Assembly: GCA_051889975.1 (NCBI GenBank) | Contig: JBJFDJ010000020.1 | Location: 1 to 46,204, forward strand | DNA: 46,204 bases | Origin: UBA9845 sp051889975 | GTDB lineage: Bacteria; Bacillota; Clostridia; Christensenellales; UBA1242 | Direction of reading: 5' to 3' | Part shown: piece by piece, positions 18,353 to 26,321 of the stretch | How the letters are laid out: the number at the start of each line of letters is the position of its first letter | How positions within the stretch are numbered: the first letter of the stretch is position 1 | The notes under the pieces: model-generated | The model's database searches: none | The model's input: only the letters and a program-made list of their open reading frames with translations | Told to the model about the DNA's origin: nothing | Made by a program: the position numbers and the translations under genes

Positions 18353-19831
18353 GTGAAGACTAAATTTTTAACTAGAATTTCATCTTTTTTGTTAATATTT
18401 GTTATGTGCATTATTATGTTTGCAGGTTGCACTGCACCATGGGACGGCCCTAAAACAGATGACGATGTTACGGGCAATGGCAGTTTGGCTGTGCAAAAAG
18501 GCAACTATTTGTATTTTGTAAATGGTTACACTGCAAGGTCAGATATGAAAGAAGGTGACAACAAGGGCAGTTTTGAATATTCTAGCATTTACAAGGCAAA
18601 GTTAAACGCAAACAATGAGTTGGAATATGATGAAGATGGCAACTTGTTAAATTGCTCAAAACTTGTTTCAAAAGTTGGTGGCTTTGACAACACTGCGCTT
18701 TATATTTATGGTGACTATATGTATTTTGCATCACCTTATGCCGACAAAGTTACAAACAGTGACTACAAGCAAGAAAACAATTTTAATTTAACTGATTTTT
18801 ACAAGGTTAAATTAGACGGCAGTGGGCTAAAATCTGTTTACACAACAAACAATGACAGCACAAGTTTAAAGTTTGGCTTTTATCAAACAGTAAACACACA
18901 AGATGTAAACTTGGTTGTTTATGATGGTTCAAAGCTTGTTGTTGTTAACTGCTCAACAGCAAAGTCAACAATAGTTAGTGAAGATGTTACAGATGTTGCT
19001 TTGCCAAAAGTGACCGAATATAAATATGGCAACAATCAAATTTCAAAGCAAGAATCAGCAGTTTATTACACACGCTCTGGCTCTGACGAAGAAAATTTGT
19101 CAGCAGGCAATGTTCTTGCCTATAGCGTAATTGGTGAAAACACTGAAAAAATTATTGCAAAGGGCGAAAACACTTATGAAGTTAAGTGTGTTACAAAAGA
19201 TGCACTTGTTGTTACAATCAAGGGCAGTGACGATGTAAATGCTTGCAACTATTTTGTTACTTTTGATGCCGAAACAGGTGCACCACAATTTGATTTGAAT
19301 GTTGTAAAAAATCAAAAATTGGACAGCACAGGCATCAGCACAGTTTATCTTTGCGCTTTTGAAGATGGCAACCCTGTTGGAATTATCACAACAAACGCAA
19401 ACGGCAAACTTGCAATGTTAGATTATAAAAACAACAACAATGCCGTTGTTTTAAATGACAGTTTATCTTTAACACCACTTTTGCTTAAAGGCAACTATGT
19501 TTATGCTTATGACAGTGATAATTCTTTATACAGAATTAACTACAAACAAGCTTTGATTGCAACCGATAAGGCAAGTTGCACCGAACAAATATATGATGCA
19601 ACAAAACCGGTTGAAGACACAGACGAAACAGCAAAAGATATATATTTTAGTGCAAAAACAAATTTTTCGGTTGTTGGCAACTATGCTTACTTTTATTTGC
19701 CATACACAGGTGATGCAGACACTGGATATTATTTAAACAGAATTAACTTGTTAAGTGGAGACAAAACAGCAGAACTTGTTGGCGTTGTTCAAAGCAACCA
19801 CATTGTTACCGAAACAGAAACAGAAGAATAA
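18353..19831 (+). CDS. surface lipoprotein with DUF5050/propeller-like repeats
   Basis: 492 residues. A lipoprotein signal peptide has lipobox MFAGC with Cys26 as the lipid-modified residue. The rest is a run of beta-strand repeats of the form YLYFVNG, YMYFASPY, LVVYDGSKLVVVN, YVYAYDSDNSLYRIN and YAYFYLPYTG. These resemble the DUF5050-type propeller found in clostridial surface lipoproteins. It starts with GTG, with AAGGAGA nine bases before. It is probably an extracytoplasmic binding or sensing protein, but no ligand can be inferred. It is a single transcription unit. Confidence 0.8.
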   Translation: MKTKFLTRISSFLLIFVMCIIMFAGCTAPWDGPKTDDDVTGNGSLAVQKGNYLYFVNGYTARSDMKEGDNKGSFEYSSIYKAKLNANNELEYDEDGNLLNCSKLVSKVGGFDNTALYIYGDYMYFASPYADKVTNSDYKQENNFNLTDFYKVKLDGSGLKSVYTTNNDSTSLKFGFYQTVNTQDVNLVVYDGSKLVVVNCSTAKSTIVSEDVTDVALPKVTEYKYGNNQISKQESAVYYTRSGSDEENLSAGNVLAYSVIGENTEKIIAKGENTYEVKCVTKDALVVTIKGSDDVNACNYFVTFDAETGAPQFDLNVVKNQKLDSTGISTVYLCAFEDGNPVGIITTNANGKLAMLDYKNNNNAVVLNDSLSLTPLLLKGNYVYAYDSDNSLYRINYKQALIATDKASCTEQIYDATKPVEDTDETAKDIYFSAKTNFSVVGNYAYFYLPYTGDADTGYYLNRINLLSGDKTAELVGVVQSNHIVTETETEE

Positions 19832-19894
19832 AAATTTTTAAAAAAGTTTTTACAAAACAAAATAAACTAAATTGCAAAAAATTTATTAAGAATA

Positions 19895-19970
19895 AAAAAC
19901 ACCTTAAAATTGAGATTTGAGGTGTTTTTTAATTTAAACTGATATAAAATTGAGATTTAAGGTGTTTTTC
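19895..19970. terminator. terminator with duplicated 3' arm
   Basis: A 5' arm AAAAAACACC (19895-19904) can pair with GGTGTTTTTT (19921-19930) or with a second copy at about 19961-19970. The segment AAAATTGAGATTT-AGGTGTTTTT occurs twice 40 bases apart. The second copy pairs more completely (AAAAACACCTTAAA). It works for converging genes on both strands. Confidence 0.7.
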
Positions 19971-19987
19971 GTTTGTATTGAATGATG

Positions 19988-20785
19988 TTAAATTGTGGAT
20001 TTTACAGGAACTTGAATTTCGGTCAACCAATCACTTGCGTTGTCTTTGTTCCAAATGCCGTCAATGTATCTCTCTCGTGGTGATGCAATTATTTCAAGGT
20101 TGTTTTCGGCAATATAGTTCATAATAAAACTATATGCATCGCTTAAATTTTCATATGAACCCTTGTGATAAATGCAAACTGCTTTAACCGGTTTTAATTT
20201 TTTAAATTTTATCGCATCAGTTTCAGTGCCAAATTCTGTAACTGCTTGTGTATATCTTACATGAACATCTTTTTCTTTATACTCGCCATCAAGATATTCC
20301 ATAAAACAATAATCAGGTTCAATGCACTTAATTTTTGGATTTGCACTTAAACATTCTTCGCCAGATTTTAAAATGAACTCACCTGCGTCTGCCATTGACT
20401 TTATAATTCCTTCCTTGTAATAAACAATATGCTCGGGCAAATCTTTTGTGATAACTTCATATTTCATACTATTTTCTCCTAACAAATAATTTATTTTGGA
20501 GATTTTAAATGCGTTTTCTCTTTGCAAATTTTCTAGTTCAGTTAACTTGTTTTTTAAAAACTCACCAAGTTTGGCGCCGTTTAAAACTTGTTTTATCTCT
20601 TTTATGCCAAGTCCAATCTGTCTAAGTGAAATTATTTTGCACAATTCCAAAAGTTTGTTTGCTTCATAATACCTGTAACCATTTTCATCAACCAAACTGG
20701 GCAAAAACAACCCTTCCTTTTCATAAAATCGCAGAGTTTTTATTGTGGTTTTGCTTAAAATAGAAAATTCACCAATCTTATACAT
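19988..20785 (-). CDS. MerR-family regulator with GyrI-like effector domain
   Basis: 265 residues. The N-terminal MerR winged helix begins YKIGEFSILSKTTIKTLRFY, then YRYYEANKL. A dimerisation coiled coil follows at about residues 72-103. The C-terminal GyrI/BmrR-like ligand domain (from about 108, PEHIVYYKEG to GIWNKDNASDW) is of the type that binds drug-like or hydrophobic compounds. AGGAGA precedes the start. The only possible target visible is its own promoter, which has the long MerR-type spacer, so I infer autoregulation. No efflux gene lies alongside. Confidence 0.88.
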   Translation of the reverse strand: MYKIGEFSILSKTTIKTLRFYEKEGLFLPSLVDENGYRYYEANKLLELCKIISLRQIGLGIKEIKQVLNGAKLGEFLKNKLTELENLQRENAFKISKINYLLGENSMKYEVITKDLPEHIVYYKEGIIKSMADAGEFILKSGEECLSANPKIKCIEPDYCFMEYLDGEYKEKDVHVRYTQAVTEFGTETDAIKFKKLKPVKAVCIYHKGSYENLSDAYSFIMNYIAENNLEIIASPRERYIDGIWNKDNASDWLTEIQVPVKSTI

Positions 20786-20803
20786 TTTTTATCTCCTAAA
20801 GTT

Positions 20804-20834
20804 ACTTTAATCTATGCCGTAAGGGGAGAGTCAA
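20804..20834 (-). promoter_or_regulatory. MerR-type promoter
   Basis: On the minus strand: TTGACT (20834-20829), 19-bp spacer rich in G/C, TAAAGT (20809-20804). A 19-20 bp spacer is the hallmark of MerR-controlled promoters. Confidence 0.55.
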
Positions 20835-21184
20835 GCAGTTTTTTAAATTATATCATAAATTTTTAAAATAAAAAAGAATTTCATTTTAAGAGAATACGTT
20901 TGTAATTTTATTTTTTTGGCACTGTAATTTAATATAAAACAATTTGGCTGTGCAATCTTTGTTAAAAATTTATTGTAAAAATTTAAATAGTTTTGCGCTT
21001 TGATTTTGTTCATAACTTGCAAAAGTGTAACAAAACAAATTAATTTCGACAAATATCTACTTTTTGCAACAATCTTTGCAAAGAATTTTATCAAAACAAT
21101 TCAATATTTATAACCATTTGTTAACAAATTATGATAATATTTTGATTGTTAAATGATTTTTTAACAAATTATTTGGAGGATTTT
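20835..21184. other. intergenic upstream of spo0A
   Basis: AT-rich region between merR and spo0A. It holds one Spo0A-box candidate (21045-21051) and a TATGATAAT-like -10 at about 21130-21138 without a convincing -35. No gene is seen. Confidence 0.4.
21045..21051 (-). promoter_or_regulatory. Spo0A box (0A box)
   Basis: TTCGACA on the plus strand, i.e. an exact TGTCGAA 0A-box core on the minus strand, about 135 bp before spo0A. It suggests autoregulation, as known in Bacillus. A 7-bp match is weak evidence alone. Confidence 0.45.
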
Positions 21185-21943
21185 ATGGAATTAGACAAAA
21201 CAAAGATTTTAATTGTTGATGACAGCACAGAAACACAAAACAATATAAAATCTATTTTACAGCAGGAAGAAAAAATTGAAGTAGTGGGCGTTTGTCAAAA
21301 TGTTGCAGATGCTTTTAATTTGATTTTAAAAACACAACCAGATATTGTTATAACAGAAATTGTTTTAAAGGGTGAAGATGGCTTTGAGTTATTAGAAAAA
21401 ATCAATACGCTTTCAACAAAGCCTAAGGTATTTGTTCTTTCTGCCATTTCACAAGAATCCTTTGTAGAAAAAGCCATGAATATGGGCGCAGTTTATTATA
21501 TGGCAAAACCATTTACGGCAAACAACTTGTTAAAGAGAATAAACGAAGTTTGCAGTTATAAAGAAAGTCAAAGTTCTGGCATTAAAAATCAAAACAAACA
21601 ACTAGATGAAAAAATAACAAACATTTTTATCACTGTGGGCATCCCTGCACATATTAAAGGATATCAATTTTTAAGAGAAGCAATTAAAATGGCAATTTCA
21701 AACCCAGAGATTATAAACAGCATCACAAAAAAATTGTATCCAAGCATTGCGCAAAAATTTGACACTTCAAGCAGTAAGGTTGAAAGGGCAATCAGACACG
21801 CAATTGAAGTTGCTTGGAACAGGGGCAAAATTGAAAACATCAATTCGCTTTTTGGCGTAAAGGTTTACAGTGACAACGAAAAACCAACAAATGGTGAGTT
21901 TATTGCACTTGTTGCCGACAAAATGCTACTTGAAAGTGCATAA
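21185..21943 (+). CDS. sporulation response regulator Spo0A with altered phosphosite
   Basis: Master regulator of sporulation, 252 residues. The receiver domain has Asp12-Asp13, a Ser in VLSAIS and the conserved Lys in AKPF. The position of the phosphoacceptor Asp (Asp56 in B. subtilis, DPDVLVLDIIMP) is Glu58 here, in QPDIVITEIVLKGEDG; the codon GAA is at 21356-21358. The Pro of the IMP motif is also replaced. The DNA-binding domain is intact and unmistakable: VGIPAHIKGYQFLREAI and VERAIRHAIEVAWNRG. The start at 21185 follows GGAGG; an upstream ATG at 21146 is unlikely. The change suggests phosphorylation-independent activity. Confidence 0.95.
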   Translation: MELDKTKILIVDDSTETQNNIKSILQQEEKIEVVGVCQNVADAFNLILKTQPDIVITEIVLKGEDGFELLEKINTLSTKPKVFVLSAISQESFVEKAMNMGAVYYMAKPFTANNLLKRINEVCSYKESQSSGIKNQNKQLDEKITNIFITVGIPAHIKGYQFLREAIKMAISNPEIINSITKKLYPSIAQKFDTSSSKVERAIRHAIEVAWNRGKIENINSLFGVKVYSDNEKPTNGEFIALVADKMLLESA

Positions 21944-21973
21944 AAAAAATAAACATAAAAAAAGTGTTTAAAA

Positions 21974-22003
21974 TTGCTAGACATTTATATAATTAATTAT
22001 TAT
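21974..22003 (+). promoter_or_regulatory. possible promoter of zinc-ribbon gene
   Basis: TTGCTA (21974-21979), 18 bp, TATTAT (21998-22003). Confidence 0.35.
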
Positions 22004-22037
22004 AATACGCTTGATTAATATAAAAAGGATTGTGGGT

Positions 22038-22559
22038 ATGAAAAAAATTGAGTATATAAGATGTCCTAGATGTGAACTAAATTTTATTGACAAAAAAGAA
22101 AAATTGTGCAAAGTTTGTCAGGCAGAATTAAAAGCAAAAGGCACTCAAACAATGAGTGATGAAGAAGCTTTGGAAATGGGATTGTGCCCAGTTTGCAAAA
22201 CAAATTATATAACCGATGAAGAAGATATGTGTGCAGAATGTGCGCGTGAAAGAGACCTTCAAAATGATCGCATAGATGGGCTTGGTGACGATGATGAAGA
22301 AACTGACATTGGCGAAGAAAACTGGCGCAAATACATTGAAAATGACGACCTAGAAACCGAAGATGACGAATTTGGCGATATGACTTCAATTGCTGATGCC
22401 GATGATTTAGACGATGACAGCATGGACTTTAAAGATGACGAAATGGACGACATGGAAGACATGGACGAATTTGACGATTATAGCGATTTAGACGACCTTG
22501 ACGAAGATTTTGAAGAAGAAGACGAAGACGATTATAGTGACGAAGATGACGATGAATAA
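22038..22559 (+). CDS. double zinc-ribbon protein with acidic tail
   Basis: 173 residues. Two zinc ribbons with identical spacing, CxxC-11-CxxC: Cys9, 12, 24, 27 and Cys50, 53, 65, 68. From about residue 84 to the end the protein is almost only Asp and Glu with few other residues. The build recalls acidic-tailed RNA-polymerase-associated factors such as the delta subunit, but there is no sequence evidence of relation. Start chosen at 22038 after GGATTGTGGG; the frame runs nine codons further up. No family name recognised. Confidence 0.8.
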   Translation: MKKIEYIRCPRCELNFIDKKEKLCKVCQAELKAKGTQTMSDEEALEMGLCPVCKTNYITDEEDMCAECARERDLQNDRIDGLGDDDEETDIGEENWRKYIENDDLETEDDEFGDMTSIADADDLDDDSMDFKDDEMDDMEDMDEFDDYSDLDDLDEDFEEEDEDDYSDEDDDE

Positions 22560-22585
22560 AACTAGGATATCCTAGTTTTTTTTGT
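22558..22585 (+). terminator. terminator
   Basis: Perfect palindrome AAAACTAGGATATCCTAGTT with continuing T run. Confidence 0.85.
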
Positions 22586-22650
22586 TTTTAATATAATTAT
22601 ATATTTAATAATGAAGTTTAAAAAATGATATTTTGTCTAATATATTAATT

Positions 22651-22887
22651 ATGAAAAGACAATTGCAAACAATAGAAAACATAAGAGAAAAGCTAACGGA
22701 GTTAAAAGGCAAAGATGTTAAAATGGCAGTTAACAGGGGACGCAAAAAAATTGTTAAGTTTGATGCTGTTTTAACAGATTTATATCCAAGTGTGTTCACA
22801 GTTTTGGTTGGAGATTGTGATAGTCAAAGTTATAGTTACACCGAAGTTTTGTGTGGCAATGTAAAAGTTGTTGCCAAAACTTTGTAA
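22651..22887 (+). CDS. Veg family protein
   Basis: 78 residues. Matches Veg of Bacillus in length and pattern: LKGKDVKMAVNRGRKKI, then YPSVFTVL, then QSYSYTEVLCGNVKV. Veg is linked to biofilm-gene control in B. subtilis. It sits near ksgA in Bacillus as well, and here about 6 kb of other genes intervene. The ATG at 22651 has no evident Shine-Dalgarno; a TTG at 22633 in the same frame is an alternative. Confidence 0.88.
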   Translation: MKRQLQTIENIREKLTELKGKDVKMAVNRGRKKIVKFDAVLTDLYPSVFTVLVGDCDSQSYSYTEVLCGNVKVVAKTL

Positions 22888-22904
22888 AATTTTAAATTGT
22901 TGGC

Positions 22905-22931
22905 ATAAATCAACATTCACTCCTATACAAT
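22905..22931 (+). promoter_or_regulatory. sigma-E-like promoter
   Basis: ATA (22905-22907), 16 bp, TATACAAT (22924-22931), one base off the sigma-E -10 CATACAAT. It precedes a spore-envelope gene, which fits mother-cell expression. Confidence 0.45.
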
Positions 22932-22958
22932 ATAATAAATGTAAAAGGGGGATTGTTG

Positions 22959-24491
22959 ATGGAAACAGACAAAATTACATCTTCTTATAGGCAGAACATG
23001 GGAAGTGTTCAAAGAACAGTTGATGTAGTATTACAAAAAGAAGATGAAAACAGTATTTTAAAGATACTGTCAAGCACTGCAAGTGCGTATTTAGATGATA
23101 TTGAAATGCTAAATGGTGAAGCACACTATGTGGGTGGGGTTGTTTTTAATTGCTTGTATGTTGACAGTCAAGGCAAAAATCATATTTTGTCTGATAAAGT
23201 TGACATAAACGACAAGTTTGAAAATGCAGTTTTAAACCCACTTATGAAGCCTATTTGCAAAATTGAAGTTGTTGAGATAACAACCGAAATTTTGGACGAT
23301 GACAGGGTAAAATTGACTGCCAGCATAGAAATTACATTTGATGTAATCAAAACTGATGAGATAGACCAAATAAGGTCCAACGACAGTTCAATTCAGGTGT
23401 TAAAAGAACCAATTAAGCAATATTCTGTTGTGGCAAGTGGCAACAAAACTTTTAACCTAAATGAAACTTATGACACAAAATATAAGATTGAAAGAGTGTT
23501 GTTTACAACAGCGCACACTGTTTTAAAAAATGTGACTAGTGGCACGGGATACTTTACGGTAGAAGGCGATGTGTTTGTTAATTCGCTGGTTGAAGTTGCA
23601 ACAGACGAAGGCACAGAACTTAAAAACTTTATGCAAACCCTGCCATTTAAAGAAGAACTTGAAGATGATATGGTGCAAAAAGACGACATAACCTATGCTT
23701 TTGCTTTCACAAGACCACAAGACATTATGGTTGAAATTGCAGGAAATGAAGAAAGTGAAACAAATAATTCGGTTAGTTTAAATTTAACTGTTATGGTTAA
23801 ATATGTAACTTTAAGAATGACCGACCAAGAAATTTACACAGATGTATTTTCAACAACCAACAAAACAAACCTTGTAACTGACAGTTTTGTTTTAACAAAA
23901 TCAACCAGAAGAGACAATTTTAAAGCCACAATTGAAGGGCAGACAACAATTGCTGAAGACGAGCCTCGCATTGCCAAAATTTGCGCCGTGACAGGCGAAC
24001 ACATCACCATTGCAAACACAGGAGTTGTTGATGGAGAACTTACCATAGAAGGCATAATTTACGCCTCTGTTGTGTATTTAACCGACGATGATGTCCCTGC
24101 AAAAAACAGTGTTGAACTTGAAATACCTTTCTCAAATAAATTTGACGCAACAGATTTAAATAGTGAAGGTTTGTTTGTAACGGCACACATTGTTGACATT
24201 GAGGTTAAGGCGCGCAAGGGCAAAGAAATAAATGCCACAGTTGATGTTGTTTTTTCTGTTGACAGTTATCAAACAGAAAATCAAGTTTGTGTTAAAGAAA
24301 TTGAGTTGACCGAAGAACTTTTGCCACGCGACTATTCACTTGCAATTTATATTGCACCAAAGGGCAGTTCATTGTGGGAAGTTTGCAAACATCTGCTTGT
24401 TGACGAAGAAGAATTGATGAGCCAAAACCCAGACGTTGTATTTCCACTTGAAGCATCACAAAGCATTGTGTATTTTAAACAAAGAGTTTGA
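22959..24491 (+). CDS. DUF3794/LysM spore-envelope protein (SipL-like)
   Basis: 510 residues. Three DUF3794 (SPOCS) repeats can be seen, each with a GxxxxxGxVxxxxxY core: LNGEAHYVGGVVFNCLYV, SGTGYFTVEGDVFVNSLVEV and VVDGELTIEGIIYASVVYL. The C-terminal 45 residues form a degenerate LysM (IAPKGSSLWEVCKHLLV to QSIVYFKQRV). This is the build of SipL in Clostridioides, which ties the SpoIVA coat layer to the forespore. The ATG at 22959 is seven bases after GGGGG. No signal peptide, as expected for a mother-cell cytosolic morphogenetic protein. Confidence 0.88.
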   Translation: METDKITSSYRQNMGSVQRTVDVVLQKEDENSILKILSSTASAYLDDIEMLNGEAHYVGGVVFNCLYVDSQGKNHILSDKVDINDKFENAVLNPLMKPICKIEVVEITTEILDDDRVKLTASIEITFDVIKTDEIDQIRSNDSSIQVLKEPIKQYSVVASGNKTFNLNETYDTKYKIERVLFTTAHTVLKNVTSGTGYFTVEGDVFVNSLVEVATDEGTELKNFMQTLPFKEELEDDMVQKDDITYAFAFTRPQDIMVEIAGNEESETNNSVSLNLTVMVKYVTLRMTDQEIYTDVFSTTNKTNLVTDSFVLTKSTRRDNFKATIEGQTTIAEDEPRIAKICAVTGEHITIANTGVVDGELTIEGIIYASVVYLTDDDVPAKNSVELEIPFSNKFDATDLNSEGLFVTAHIVDIEVKARKGKEINATVDVVFSVDSYQTENQVCVKEIELTEELLPRDYSLAIYIAPKGSSLWEVCKHLLVDEEELMSQNPDVVFPLEASQSIVYFKQRV

Positions 24492-24642
24492 TTGCAAACA
24501 AAAGCTTTGTTGCAAATTAAACGATATGTTTAAATGAAAATAAAAAGAGTTTAATCAAGCAGTAAGCAAAGAGTTGAATTATTAATTTTTAAAAGTTTAA
24601 ATTATAAATTAAACAAAAAGTCTGGTTTAGACAAAATAAAAC

Positions 24643-24674
24643 AAAAAAAGTATGCGTTTTGCATACTTTTTTTT
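24643..24674 (+). terminator. terminator
   Basis: AAAAAAGTATGC/GCATACTTTTTT (24644-24655 with 24661-24672), loop GTTTT. It separates the SipL-like gene from spoIIR. Confidence 0.85.
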
Positions 24675-24706
24675 GCTGTGTTGTCAATCATAAATACGAG
24701 GTGATT

Positions 24707-25249
24707 ATGAAAAAAGTTTTTATTATTTGTTTGTGTGCCATTTTGTCGTTAATTGCAGTGGGATTTTTTTGCAAAGCGAACGACAGCAAAGTTTTGCAAA
24801 ATTCTGACTATTTAAGAATACATATCAGGGCAAACTCAAACTTGCAAGAAGACCAAGATGTAAAATATGAAATAAAAGATGCAATGGTTGAATTTTTAAC
24901 ACCAAAAATTGCCGAATGCACCACAAAACAACAGGTTGTTGAACTAATTTGCAACAACAAACAACAACTTGAAAATCTGGCAAATAACCTTTTAAAACAA
25001 AAGGGCTTTGACTACACTGCAAATATCAAAATTGATAGTGAAGTTTTTCCCACACGAACTTATGAAGGTTACACCCTGCAAAGTGGAGTGTATGACGCCA
25101 TAATTGTAGAACTTGGCTCTGCAACTGGCAACAATTGGTGGTGTGTGATATATCCGCCGCTATGTTTTGTTAACTATTGTGATAGTTCCAATCAAAATGT
25201 TGTTTATAAAAGTAAAATTTGGGAAATAATTAAACAGTTCTTTTGTTGA
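24707..25249 (+). CDS. stage II sporulation protein R
   Basis: 180 residues. A secreted forespore signal that activates the SpoIIGA protease and thus sigma-E in the mother cell. N-terminal hydrophobic segment (residues 3-22) and family motifs YLRIHIRANSNLQEDQDVK, TRTYEGYTLQSGVYDAIIVE and GNNWWCVIYPPLCF. The start at 24707 follows GAGGTG; 16 further in-frame codons upstream overlap the terminator and are rejected. It is followed at 10 bases by sleB. Confidence 0.95.
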   Translation: MKKVFIICLCAILSLIAVGFFCKANDSKVLQNSDYLRIHIRANSNLQEDQDVKYEIKDAMVEFLTPKIAECTTKQQVVELICNNKQQLENLANNLLKQKGFDYTANIKIDSEVFPTRTYEGYTLQSGVYDAIIVELGSATGNNWWCVIYPPLCFVNYCDSSNQNVVYKSKIWEIIKQFFC

Positions 25250-25259
25250 TAGGAGTGAT

Positions 25260-26312
25260 ATGAAAAATAAAGATAAATCAAAAAATAGACAAGTTAACAA
25301 TAATGTTGATTTAAATTTATCAAACAAAAATGGTGCTGTGGCAGAAAAAAATACGGGGAGTTTTGTGACAAATGAAAAAGTGGACTATAAAAATGAACAT
25401 TTGTTAAACGATGAAAAAAACAAAAAAAATTTGTCAAACGAAAATTTAGGCGAAAAAAACAAAAACAAAATATATTCGTCAGATGTAAACGGAAAAAATA
25501 TTAATTTGTTAAATGAAAATGTGGACGAAAAGGGCAAAAAAGACATTCCTTCGTTAAATGACAAATTGTTAAATGCAAACAATGGCAAAATTAAAACCGA
25601 AAAGCAAAAAAAGGCAGAAATTCTTGACACTGACTTATCTTTTGGCAAAAAAAATTTCACGCAAAACATCATAGTTGCATTTTTGGTTTTGATGTTAAGT
25701 TTTTTTAGTGTGGCAAGTGTGGTTATTTCGGGCAATATGACAACATCTTCGGTGGTGATTTCGGCAAACGAAACAAACACACGCATTGCACAGGCAAAAC
25801 TTGCCGAACTAGGCTATTTTGATGGCGAAATAGATGGCATTTTTGACGAAGAAACTATCAGTGCCATAAAGAGTTATCAAAAGGATAACAATTTAACTGA
25901 AACGGGAAATTTGGACCAAGTTACAGCGGCCGCCATTGGTGTTACAGACAACACTCAAGCAAACACAGACTTGTATTTGCTTGCAAAACTGATATACAGC
26001 GAAGCGCGTGGCGAACCTTATGAAGGTCAAGTTGCAGTTGGTGCAGTTGTTTTAAACAGAGTTGATGATGCAGGCTTTCCAAACACTTTGCAGGGCGTTA
26101 TATATCAGCCATGGGCTTTTACGGCACTGCATGATGGACAATTTAATTTAGAGCCAAACAGCACAGCATATCAAGCAGCACAAGATGCCTTAAATGGCTG
26201 GGACCCATCTTATGGCTGTTTGTATTACTACAACCCAGCAACAGCAACAAGCAGTTGGATATTTTCAAGACAAACTATTGTAGTCATAGGTAATCATGTA
26301 TTCTGTATATAA
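25260..26312 (+). CDS. spore cortex-lytic enzyme SleB, with long N-terminal extension
   Basis: 350 residues. A peptidoglycan-binding domain (175-227) and a SleB/CwlJ hydrolase domain (238-350) carrying the catalytic Glu in IYSEARGEP (Glu248). The domain degrades muramic-lactam cortex at germination. Unusually, about 130 polar residues rich in Asn, Lys and Glu precede a single hydrophobic segment (136-158), in place of the usual short signal peptide. The protein may therefore be anchored with a disordered cytoplasmic tail. GATAGGAGTG precedes the ATG. Downstream ypeB overlaps the stop with its ribosome binding site. Confidence 0.92.
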   Translation: MKNKDKSKNRQVNNNVDLNLSNKNGAVAEKNTGSFVTNEKVDYKNEHLLNDEKNKKNLSNENLGEKNKNKIYSSDVNGKNINLLNENVDEKGKKDIPSLNDKLLNANNGKIKTEKQKKAEILDTDLSFGKKNFTQNIIVAFLVLMLSFFSVASVVISGNMTTSSVVISANETNTRIAQAKLAELGYFDGEIDGIFDEETISAIKSYQKDNNLTETGNLDQVTAAAIGVTDNTQANTDLYLLAKLIYSEARGEPYEGQVAVGAVVLNRVDDAGFPNTLQGVIYQPWAFTALHDGQFNLEPNSTAYQAAQDALNGWDPSYGCLYYYNPATATSSWIFSRQTIVVIGNHVFCI

Positions 26313-26321
26313 GGAGAAAAA

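Noticed and set aside
22259..22462. Ser-rich open frame on the minus strand
   Set aside because: It is the complement of the acidic Asp/Glu codon run of the zinc-ribbon gene.
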